From assembly GCF_900114625.1 (NCBI RefSeq), contig NZ_FOZL01000001.1, positions 1,860,001 through 1,924,000 of the forward strand: a stretch of DNA of 64,000 nt, read 5' to 3'. Both the position numbers and the translations under genes were made by a program. The stretch is from Granulicella pectinivorans (GTDB taxonomy: Bacteria > Acidobacteriota > Terriglobia > Terriglobales > Acidobacteriaceae). Below the pieces are notes generated by a model that saw nothing but the letters and a program-made list of their open reading frames with translations, was not told where the DNA came from and made no database searches. Shown here piece by piece: positions 57,345 to 64,000 of this stretch; within the stretch, counting starts at the first letter, position 1, and the number at the start of each line of letters is the position of its first letter.

Positions 57345-58153
57345 GCGCAGCCCTCGAGGTCGGTGATGTCGAAGTCGATCTTGAGGCCGTCGTAGGCCAT
57401 GTGCACGCCGGAGGGAAGCTCGGCTTCGGTCACGGCGTGGTCCAGGTCGTGACCGATGTGGGTGAAGAAGGCGCGTTTGGGCTTCAGCTTTTCGACGATG
57501 GCGATGGAGTTGGCGAGATGCGAGTGGCTGGGGTGAGGCTCGCGCCGGAGTGCGTCGAGGATGAGGACGTCGAGGCCCTGGAGGAGGCCCATGGCGGTTT
57601 CGGTCAGGGTGCTCATGTCGGTAAGGTAGGCCGCGGAGCCGAAGCGGTAGCCGGTGATTTCCTGGCGGCCGTGGGTGACGGGGATACGGCGGAAACAGGC
57701 ACCGAAGAGAGGTGTGGGGGCACCGGGTTTCTCGTCGATGCGGTGGAGCTTGACGCGGGCGCTGGTGGGGTAGCGGTTGGTGGTACGGAAGGTATAGTCG
57801 AAGACGCGCTCGATGGCGTCGGCGGTGGGGTTGTCGGCGTAGAGGGGGAGGAATTCGGGGTTTTTGAAGCTGAGGGGACGCAGATCGTCCATTCCGAGTA
57901 TGTGGTCGGCATGGGAGTGCGTGTAGAGAACGGCGTCCAGCCGGGTAATTCCTTCGCGAAGAGCCTGTGCATGGAAGTCCGGGCCGGTGTCGATCAAGAC
58001 GATGTGGCCGTCGTACGCGATCATGACCGATGGGCGGGTGCGGCGGTTGTGCGGGTCTGAAGAGTTGCAGACTGCACAGCCGCAGCCCAGCGTCGGCACG
58101 CCCATGGACGTGCCGCTGCCGAGGAACGTCAGTGTGGCAGGCTTAGCGGACAA
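57341..58153 (-). CDS. MBL-fold metallo-hydrolase (PhnP-like)
   Basis: After LTFLGSGTSMGVPTLGCGCAVC the sequence has the metal motif LYTHSHADHILGMDDLRPL and later CFRRIPVTHGRQEITGYRFG, AAYLTDMS and FFTHIGHDLDH. The Cys cluster GCGCAVC and RRTRPSVMIAY fit the PhnP/cyclic-phosphodiesterase branch. No ATG is available at the N-terminus. TTG 58153 overlaps the stop of the DUF1844 gene, and GTG 58168 is an alternative. The gene is coupled to ribF downstream. Confidence 0.9.
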   Translation of the reverse strand: MSAKPATLTFLGSGTSMGVPTLGCGCAVCNSSDPHNRRTRPSVMIAYDGHIVLIDTGPDFHAQALREGITRLDAVLYTHSHADHILGMDDLRPLSFKNPEFLPLYADNPTADAIERVFDYTFRTTNRYPTSARVKLHRIDEKPGAPTPLFGACFRRIPVTHGRQEITGYRFGSAAYLTDMSTLTETAMGLLQGLDVLILDALRREPHPSHSHLANSIAIVEKLKPKRAFFTHIGHDLDHAVTEAELPSGVHMAYDGLKIDFDITDLEGCA

Positions 58154-58787
58154 TGCTGGGCCGGCCACCCGGCGTGGGAGCTCCGAAAGGGGCGCCCGGC
58201 TGCTGGGCCTGCTGCTGCTTGGCGGCTGCGGAGCGGGCGAGGGCCTGGGTGATCTCGAGGAAGGCGACCTGAAGCTCGAAAGTAGCGCGTTCGATGAGAG
58301 CAGTTTCGGCCTCGGTGCGGTTGCCCTCGGATTTGGTCTTGAGAACGTCGAGCATCTCGATGGACTGCTGGGCTCCCATGAGGTCGACCTGTGGCTGCTG
58401 GCCCTCGGGGGTGCCTCCACCAAGCTGCATGATGGCGGACATGTAGACGGACTGGATGACGCCGTCGAAGCTCATGGCGGGCGGGTGGTCCATGCCGGGG
58501 TTCGCGGATCGGATGGCGATGGAGAGGCGCTCGGCTGTCTGGGTGTAGGCCAGGCGGGCGTGCTCCATCTGCTCGGCATCGGGGCCCTGAGGGAGCTCCT
58601 GCTCCTCGTCCTGAGCATTAAGCGTGGGCTCTTCGGACTCAGGTGCGGCGACGGCCACTGGTTCGGGGACCTGCTCGATGGCGCGCGAGGGTTTTTCGGG
58701 GGAGGGGTCGGCGTCGGGGCGGAGTTCGCCGTCCATGGTGTGGCGGCGGCGGTCGGTGACGACGAAGGGCTTGGGCTGATCGGCCAT
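58143..58787 (-). CDS. DUF1844-family protein
   Basis: The start is ATG 58787 (MADQPKPFVVTDRRRHTMDG), preceded by AGAGA. An upstream in-frame region overlaps the ygfZ-like gene and is a shadow. The 214-residue protein has an acidic, Pro/Glu-rich first half and a helical DUF1844 core with FDGVIQSVYMSAIMQLG and MLDVLKTKSEGNRTEAE, then a Gln/Ala/Pro tail. The family function is unknown. It is co-directional with ygfZ, the MBL gene and ribF. Confidence 0.88.
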   Translation of the reverse strand: MADQPKPFVVTDRRRHTMDGELRPDADPSPEKPSRAIEQVPEPVAVAAPESEEPTLNAQDEEQELPQGPDAEQMEHARLAYTQTAERLSIAIRSANPGMDHPPAMSFDGVIQSVYMSAIMQLGGGTPEGQQPQVDLMGAQQSIEMLDVLKTKSEGNRTEAETALIERATFELQVAFLEITQALARSAAAKQQQAQQPGAPFGAPTPGGRPSIVR

Positions 58788-58815
58788 TGGTTCTCTCTTT
58801 CGGTGCTTTGGAACT

Positions 58816-59781
58816 TTAAGATGCTTTGGGGGAGGCGGTGGGTGCGGCGCGGCCACCAGCGTAGAGGATAGCGGCGTTGCGCTCGACGAACTCGCGGCGG
58901 ACGAAGCCGAGGCCGATGAGGCCGTGGCCCGGGACGTCGCCGGTGCTGGTGAGTTCGCCGACGACTTTACCGTCCACTTCGAGCGGCGTGCCGGGGGCGG
59001 GTAGGGTGCCTTCGAGGCGGAAGGCTTGAAAACTGCGATGAACGGCACCACGGGAGCGGATGCGCTCGACGATCTCCTGGCCAAGGTAGCAGCCCTTGGC
59101 GAAGTGCAGGGCGCGGGTCTGGTTGGTCTCCTGTGGTAGGTCCTTGTCGCGAATATCGGTGCCGTATTTCGGCGTGACTTCGAGGAGCCGGAGGGATTCG
59201 ACGGCCTCCGCCGAGACGGGGCCTCCGTCCTCAACCTGGGCCGCGGCGGCAAGCAGGGGGAGGATACGGGAGATGGTCAGCTCGTCGGCCCAGATCTCGA
59301 AGCGGGGGACGAGCGGGCTGTAGGTGCCGATGATGTCAATGACGACGCCGTCGGAGAGGGTCTGAAGGCGCTGGCCGGGAAGCGGTACGTGGTGACCGGA
59401 GATTTCAAGGACCTTGAGGGCCTTTGGCCCGGCAAGACCGATTCCTACGCGTCCAAGTGAAACGTCGGCGAGCTCCACGTCGTCCATGATGATGAACTTG
59501 TCGAGGAGGGTCATCAGCGCAGGCACCTGGGTGCGGGCGGTTTCGAGCATCAGGGCGTCGGCTTCGGCGTAGGTGTTGAGGTCACCCTGGATGCGTCCCT
59601 GGGCGTTGAGCGCGAAGCTATAGTTGCCGTGACCGGGCTTGAGGTCCTGGATGGAGTTGGTCACCATCCCGTTGAGCCAGCGAACACGGTCTTCGCCGGT
59701 GATGCGGATCCAGCCGAGATCGTCGAGGGACCAGACGCCAGCGGCCTCCAACAGGTACCGAACTTCATGGGAAAGGTTCAT
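58816..59781 (-). CDS. ygfZ: YgfZ/GcvT-type folate-binding protein
   Basis: The 321-residue protein has the GcvT-fold with DRVRWLNGMVTNSI and GNYSFALNAQGRIQGDLN, and the diagnostic YgfZ motif KGCYLGQEIVERI with its Cys. YgfZ proteins help assemble or repair iron-sulfur proteins in a folate-dependent way. ATG 59781 starts the family-like N-terminus (MNLSHEVRYLLEAAG). A TTG at 59790 adds three residues. It heads the minus-strand cluster down to ribF. Confidence 0.92.
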   Translation of the reverse strand: MNLSHEVRYLLEAAGVWSLDDLGWIRITGEDRVRWLNGMVTNSIQDLKPGHGNYSFALNAQGRIQGDLNTYAEADALMLETARTQVPALMTLLDKFIIMDDVELADVSLGRVGIGLAGPKALKVLEISGHHVPLPGQRLQTLSDGVVIDIIGTYSPLVPRFEIWADELTISRILPLLAAAAQVEDGGPVSAEAVESLRLLEVTPKYGTDIRDKDLPQETNQTRALHFAKGCYLGQEIVERIRSRGAVHRSFQAFRLEGTLPAPGTPLEVDGKVVGELTSTGDVPGHGLIGLGFVRREFVERNAAILYAGGRAAPTASPKAS

Positions 59782-59874
59782 AGCCACCAAACGTCAAAGT
59801 ACACTGTAATGATAGCAATCACGGAGGCCCACACGGTGGCATTGCCCGCAGTACCCGGCTTAGGGCCGGTCCGA

Positions 59875-61368
59875 ATGAGACGATTTGCCGCCGCTTTCTT
59901 TGCCGCCGCAGTTTTTTCCCTCTCCGCTCCAGCACAGAAGGCGGATACGCCACAGGCCCCGCTGACCAGGGAGCAGGCGAAGGCGCTGCTTGCCTCGGTG
60001 GACGAAATTCTGGACTTCGTGAGCAAAGATACGAAGCTGCCGATCACGCATCCGGTGAAACGGAAGCTGGTGTCGCGGGCCGAGGTGACGAAGTATCTGC
60101 AGAAGAAGTTCGATGAAGACGAAGCGACCAAACGAATGGAGCACGGCGAGATTGTGCTGAAGAAGTTCGGTCTGCTGGAGCGGGACTTTCAGTTGCGGCC
60201 GTTCCTGATCCGTCTGCTGACCGAGCAGATTGCGGGATTCTATGACGAGAAGACGAAGACCGTGAACCTGCTGGACTATGTGGCGCCCGACGAGCAGAAG
60301 CCGGTGCTGGCGCATGAGCTGACGCACGCTCTGCAGGACATGAAGGTGGACCTGGTGACATGGTCGGACCTGACGCCGGATGCTCCGCCGAAGACGATGC
60401 TCGAGGACAACCAGAGGCTGGCCGTCGATGAATCGGGCGCGGCGCGGGAGTCGGTGACGGAGGGCCAGGCGATGGTCACGTTCATCGACTATTCGCTGAA
60501 GCCGACGGGGAAGACGCTGGCGGACGCACCCGAGATGGGCGAGCGGCTGAAGGATACTGTGGCGGACAATGCGGACTCGCCGGTGATGGCGCGGGCTCCT
60601 CTGTTGCTGCAGCAGACGCTGATGTTCCCTTACTCCGCGGGTCTGGCGTTTGAGGCTGCGGTGCTGGCCAAGGGTGGGCGCGAGGCGGCGTTTGCCGGGA
60701 CACTGGCGAATCCGCCGAGTTCGACGTTTGAGGTCATTCATCCGCAGGCGTACCTGAGCCATGCCGCGGTGCCGATGCTGCGCCTGCCGGACCTGAGGCC
60801 CATGCTCGCGCCGGACTATAGCTTCTACGACATTGGCGTGATGGGCGAGCTGGATGTGCGTATTTTGACCGAGCTCTTCGGGGGACGGCAGATTGCGGAT
60901 GCCCTCTCGACGCAGTGGTACGGAGGCATGTACTACGCGGCGCAGAGGAACGATGCGGCGGATAAGCAGTCGCCTGCTTCGATCGCGTTGTTGTACGTCT
61001 CGCGGTGGCAGAACGAGGATTCGGCGCGGTCGTTTCTCCGGGTGTATGCGGGGCAACTGGCGCGGAAGTACTCCGGGCTGAAGAGGCGTGAGAAGGATGA
61101 AGCGGATGACTCGGAGCAGGTATACACGACGACCGAAGGCGACGTGCTGCTGACGATTCAGGGCAACACGGTTTTTACATTTGAGGGCTTTCCGCTCGCG
61201 AAGGCAAGGGCGATGCGGGACGCGATCGGTGAGGTGCAGTCGAGCGGACCGATCATGCAGGCTCAGGAGCCTGTGCACGATCTGACACATTCGCTCACGC
61301 ATCTGGGGGCTTCCTTCGGGATGCTGCGGTCGGAGGAACGGTATACTTCACAAGGCTTACAGCGCTAG
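59875..61368 (+). CDS. Secreted zinc metallopeptidase-like protein (HExxH)
   Basis: The ATG at 59875 starts a signal peptide (MRRFAAAFFAAAVFSLSAPAQ). An ATG at 59809 would add 22 residues. The 497-residue protein has HELTH in VLAHELTHALQDMKVD and, downstream, ESVTEGQAMVTFIDY, so a gluzincin-type site with His-Glu-x2-His and a third acidic ligand is plausible. The rest is helical, with a conserved-looking DIGVMGELDVRILTE segment. The substrate is unknown. It probably acts in the periplasm. Confidence 0.8.
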   Translation: MRRFAAAFFAAAVFSLSAPAQKADTPQAPLTREQAKALLASVDEILDFVSKDTKLPITHPVKRKLVSRAEVTKYLQKKFDEDEATKRMEHGEIVLKKFGLLERDFQLRPFLIRLLTEQIAGFYDEKTKTVNLLDYVAPDEQKPVLAHELTHALQDMKVDLVTWSDLTPDAPPKTMLEDNQRLAVDESGAARESVTEGQAMVTFIDYSLKPTGKTLADAPEMGERLKDTVADNADSPVMARAPLLLQQTLMFPYSAGLAFEAAVLAKGGREAAFAGTLANPPSSTFEVIHPQAYLSHAAVPMLRLPDLRPMLAPDYSFYDIGVMGELDVRILTELFGGRQIADALSTQWYGGMYYAAQRNDAADKQSPASIALLYVSRWQNEDSARSFLRVYAGQLARKYSGLKRREKDEADDSEQVYTTTEGDVLLTIQGNTVFTFEGFPLAKARAMRDAIGEVQSSGPIMQAQEPVHDLTHSLTHLGASFGMLRSEERYTSQGLQR

Positions 61369-61389
61369 TCGCTACGAAGGAGATGGCAC

Positions 61390-62253
61390 GTGCATACGGC
61401 AGAGATTGGAATCATCGGAGGCAGCGGGCTTTACTCGATGCCTGGGCTTACCGGCATTGAAGAAGTTGCCATTGAGACACCGTTTGGAGCACCGAGCGAC
61501 CCGCTGGTGTTGGGCACCCTCGAAGGGCGCAAAGTTGCGTTTCTGGCGCGGCACGGCAAGGGACACCGCATTCTGCCGTCGGAGCTGAACTTCAAAGCGA
61601 ACATCTACGCGCTGAAGTCACTGGGCGTGACGAGCATTCTTTCGGTGTCGGCCGTTGGGTCGCTGAAGGAGGAGCATAAGCCGACGGATTTTGTCATTCC
61701 CGACCAGTTCATCGACCGCACGTTCGCAAGGAGCGCTACGTTCTTTGGGGACGGCATCGTGGGGCATGTTGGGTTTGGTGATCCGGTGTGTCCGCTGGTC
61801 GTCGATACGTTTGTGAAGGCGTGCGAAGAGGTGGGGGTCGTCGGTAAGAAGGGCGGCACTTACATCTGCATGGAAGGGCCGCAGTTTTCGACGCGCGCCG
61901 AGTCGAACCTGTACCGGAGTTGGGGTGCGGATGTGATCGGCATGACGAATTTGCAGGAGGCAAAGCTGGCTCGCGAGGCCGAGATCAGCTATGCGACGCT
62001 GGCGATGGTGACCGACTACGACTGCTGGCGCGAAGGGCATGATGATGTCACGGTCGATCAGGTGATCGCGGTGATGCATCAGAACTCGGAGAACGCGCAG
62101 AAGGTGGTGAAGGCGGCGATTCGTCTGCTGCCTACGGACCTGAGCGCTAGCCCTGCGCAGACCGCCGCAAAGTTCGCGATTATGACGGACCGCAGTGTGA
62201 TTCCGGAGGCCGCGAAGGCCAAGCTGAAGGTGCTGTTCGGGAAGTATCTGTAA
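61390..62253 (+). CDS. mtnP: S-methyl-5'-thioadenosine phosphorylase
   Basis: The start is GTG 61390, right after the AAGGAGAT site. The 287-residue PNP-family enzyme has GIIGGSGLYSMPGL, ARHGKGHRILPSELN, SVSAVGSLKEE, CMEGPQFSTRAESNLYR and ATLAMVTDYDCW, the pattern of methylthioadenosine phosphorylases. It returns adenine and methylthioribose-1-phosphate from polyamine by-products. A PfkB kinase gene follows. Confidence 0.95.
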   Translation: MHTAEIGIIGGSGLYSMPGLTGIEEVAIETPFGAPSDPLVLGTLEGRKVAFLARHGKGHRILPSELNFKANIYALKSLGVTSILSVSAVGSLKEEHKPTDFVIPDQFIDRTFARSATFFGDGIVGHVGFGDPVCPLVVDTFVKACEEVGVVGKKGGTYICMEGPQFSTRAESNLYRSWGADVIGMTNLQEAKLAREAEISYATLAMVTDYDCWREGHDDVTVDQVIAVMHQNSENAQKVVKAAIRLLPTDLSASPAQTAAKFAIMTDRSVIPEAAKAKLKVLFGKYL

Positions 62254-62257
62254 GACA

Positions 62258-62313
62258 GTTGTCAGTTCTAAGTTGCCAGTTGTTAGTAATCGCTAAAACT
62301 TAGAACTGACAAC
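62258..62313. repeat. 16-bp inverted repeat between mtnP and the kinase gene
   Basis: GTTGTCAGTTCTAAGT (62258-62273) and ACTTAGAACTGACAAC (62298-62313) are perfect inverted copies, 24 bases apart, with another CAACTTAGAACTG at 62318-62330. This AT-rich type of sequence differs in composition from the flanks and may be a mobile-element relic or a regulatory/terminator hairpin. Confidence 0.65.
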
Positions 62314-62337
62314 GCACAACTTAGAACTGGGGTTTAC

Positions 62338-63282
62338 ATGTCGATTCTCGTTGTTGGTTCGGTGGCGTTCGATACATTAGAGACGCCTTCGGGCAAGGCT
62401 GAAAAGATTCTTGGCGGTGCTGCGACGTACTTCTCACTCGCCGCGAGCTTCTTTACCGATGTACGCGTCATTGGCGTGGTCGGTGAGGACTTTACCGTCG
62501 AGCACGAAGCCGTGATGACGAAGCGTGGCGTCGATACGACCGGCATCGAGCATGCGCCGGGACTTACCTTTCACTGGACAGGCTCTTACTCGGGCAATCT
62601 GGCCGAGGCCAAGACGCTGGGTACGGACCTGAACGTGTTCGCTACGTTCTCGCCAAAGATCCCCGCAGCGTATGCGGATTCGGACTACCTGTTCCTCGCG
62701 AATATCGACCCGGTGCTGCAGGCCGAGGTACGCAAGGCCATGCCAGGGGTGAAGATGGTGTGCGGCGACACGATGAACTACTGGATCGCCGACCATACGG
62801 AGAACCTGAAGTTGGTGCTGAAGGAGCTCGACGTCCTGCTGATCAACGACGGCGAGGCACGGATGTTGTCGGGTGAGACAAACGGCTTCAAGGCGGCGGA
62901 GAAGGTGATGAAGCTGGGGCCGAAGTCGGTGGTCGTCAAGCACGGCGAGTATGGCGCAACGGGATACTTCTCGGACCGGGCGTTTCCGCCGATTGCAGGC
63001 ACTCCAGGTAAGACTCCCGCTCCATTCCGGGCACCTGCGATGCCTCTGGCTGAGGTCGTGGACCCTACGGGAGCTGGTGACTCATTTGCCGGTGGATTCT
63101 ATGGATACCTGGCTTCGCAGCCGGTGTTCTCGCCCGAGGGGTTTCGGACGGCAATGTTCTATGGCGGCGTCATGGGATCGTTCACGTGCGAGCAGTTCGG
63201 CACGAAACGGTTGGAGACGCTGACGAAGGAAGAGATCGACGCGCGGTTCGAGCTCTTCCGCGAGATCTCTCACCTGTCCTAA
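62338..63282 (+). CDS. PfkB-family carbohydrate/ribokinase-like kinase
   Basis: The 314-residue protein has ILVVGSVAFDTLET, GGAATYFSLAAS, VIGVVGEDF, VVKHGEYGATGYF and the PfkB signature 2 VDPTGAGDSFAGGFYGYL with the catalytic Asp. It phosphorylates a sugar or nucleoside. Following mtnP, a role with adenosine or methylthioribose-type metabolites is possible but not shown. Confidence 0.93.
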   Translation: MSILVVGSVAFDTLETPSGKAEKILGGAATYFSLAASFFTDVRVIGVVGEDFTVEHEAVMTKRGVDTTGIEHAPGLTFHWTGSYSGNLAEAKTLGTDLNVFATFSPKIPAAYADSDYLFLANIDPVLQAEVRKAMPGVKMVCGDTMNYWIADHTENLKLVLKELDVLLINDGEARMLSGETNGFKAAEKVMKLGPKSVVVKHGEYGATGYFSDRAFPPIAGTPGKTPAPFRAPAMPLAEVVDPTGAGDSFAGGFYGYLASQPVFSPEGFRTAMFYGGVMGSFTCEQFGTKRLETLTKEEIDARFELFREISHLS

Positions 63283-63320
63283 ATCTGGGGATGGGTGGAG
63301 GACTAGAATGGAACTTAGAT

Positions 63321-64000
63321 ATGGCCCGTCCAAAGTCCTCCACCTCCAAGCCCGCGTCGTACCGCAGCAGTCGCTATAAGCCCGATCCCTTTCCAAACCT
63401 GATCCGTCCAGCAACGCGCGAGGAGACGATGCCGGTGGCGCTGGCCGCGACCGTGCTGGCCTTCGTGGCTCTGCTGGTATGTGTGAGCAAAGGCTATCTG
63501 TTGTTGTATGGTGATGCCGTTGCGCATCTTGGCATTGCTCGCCGGATCATCGACACGCGCAACCCGGGGCTGGAGCAGTTTGGCGGCGTTTGGCTTCCGC
63601 TGCCGCACCTCGTAATGCTGCCCTTCGTGCAGAGAATCGACTGGTGGCAGAATGGCCTGGCGGGCGCATTTCCGTCGATGCTGTTCTACATGCTGGGCGT
63701 GGTGGGTTTCTACCGGTTGTGCCGGCGCTTGCTGGTGCCACGTTGGGCGTTTGCGGCGACGTGCTTCTATGCGCTGAATCCGAACCTGCTGTATCTGGCG
63801 ACGACGGCGATGACCGAGCCGCTGTTTCTGGCGTTGCTTATCTGGATGACGCTGCTGACGCTCGAGACCGTGGCGGCCATTCGCGCCAAGCAGGCGAAGC
63901 TCGGCGGAAAGCTCATCGTGATTGGCCTGCTGATTTTGGCGGCGGTCTATACGCGCTACGACGGATGGATCCTGGGCGCGGTTGTATGGCTGATTCTGAC
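63321..64000 (+). CDS. GT-C-type membrane glycosyltransferase, 3' end outside window
   Basis: ATG 63321 opens a frame that runs without a stop to the end of the window (about 226 codons). The N-terminus is basic (MARPKSSTSKPASYRSSRY), then four or more membrane segments. The first large loop has LYGDAVAHLGIARRIIDTRN, the Asp-containing loop that follows the first membrane helix in dolichol-phosphate-mannose/ArnT-like transferases, and MTEPLFLALLIWM is also typical of this class. It may glycosylate envelope or secreted products. Only the first part is visible. Confidence 0.8.
   Translation, partial: MARPKSSTSKPASYRSSRYKPDPFPNLIRPATREETMPVALAATVLAFVALLVCVSKGYLLLYGDAVAHLGIARRIIDTRNPGLEQFGGVWLPLPHLVMLPFVQRIDWWQNGLAGAFPSMLFYMLGVVGFYRLCRRLLVPRWAFAATCFYALNPNLLYLATTAMTEPLFLALLIWMTLLTLETVAAIRAKQAKLGGKLIVIGLLILAAVYTRYDGWILGAVVWLIL

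Noticed and set aside
59860..61302. 480-residue Arg-rich minus-strand ORF opposite the metallopeptidase
   Set aside because: Antisense shadow. The + strand has the HExxH motif and a signal peptide.

Overview
The window looks like a chromosomal segment of a Gram-negative acidobacterium, most plausibly family Acidobacteriaceae (Granulicella/Terriglobus/Edaphobacter type). The reasons are high GC, an outer-membrane porin and Kdo synthesis (kdsB), an ArsR/AHSA1 pair, a tandem ThyX-like protein, a carboxypeptidase-like regulatory repeat protein and GT-C type membrane proteins. This placement is inferred from protein style and has not been confirmed by any search.

Positions 1-16.2 kb look like an acquired island with little strand skew. 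It holds two unrecognised genes, then a complete type I-C CRISPR-Cas locus read entirely on the minus strand: cas3-cas5c-cas8c-cas7c-cas4-cas1-cas2, a leader, and an array of 59 repeats plus one degenerate terminal repeat. A multiply frameshifted tyrosine recombinase pseudogene closes the island at about 14.4-16.1 kb. From the second-youngest spacer outward one sees an unusual spacer that appears to come from another type I-C array.

Positions 16.2-28.3 kb carry chromosomal genes: a beta-class DNA methyltransferase, a PP2C phosphatase, a BBP2-type porin, an ArsR/SRPBCC pair, 3-hydroxybutyryl-CoA dehydrogenase, a MaoC protein, an alpha/beta hydrolase, MarC, a YycJ-like metallo-hydrolase and a rhomboid protease. 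The + strand is C-rich here. To the right of about 26-28 kb it is G-rich whatever the gene direction, so GC skew reverses inside the window.

Positions 28.3-47.7 kb hold an XRE regulator, a GNAT protein, a large secreted repeat protein, a tandem ThyX-like protein, a decayed toxin with an intact antitoxin, DUF2071 and FemAB-like genes overlapping tail to tail, fabG, a DsbA-like thioredoxin and recA. They also hold a sigma/anti-sigma/Spy cluster, coaD, an aspartate-type aminotransferase, and a sugar-nucleotide block (mannose-1-P guanylyltransferase, phosphohexomutase, HAD phosphatase), followed by msrB.

Positions 47.7-64 kb hold kdsB, tRNA-Met(CAT), an APC permease, argG, an S41-like protein lacking the catalytic Ser and Lys, PBP1A, ribF with an MBL hydrolase, DUF1844 and ygfZ-like genes, a zinc metallopeptidase, mtnP, a PfkB kinase and the start of a GT-C glycosyltransferase. 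Two dispersed intergenic repeat families link the chromosomal part: an ~85-bp element in four copies and a short REP-like hairpin in three.
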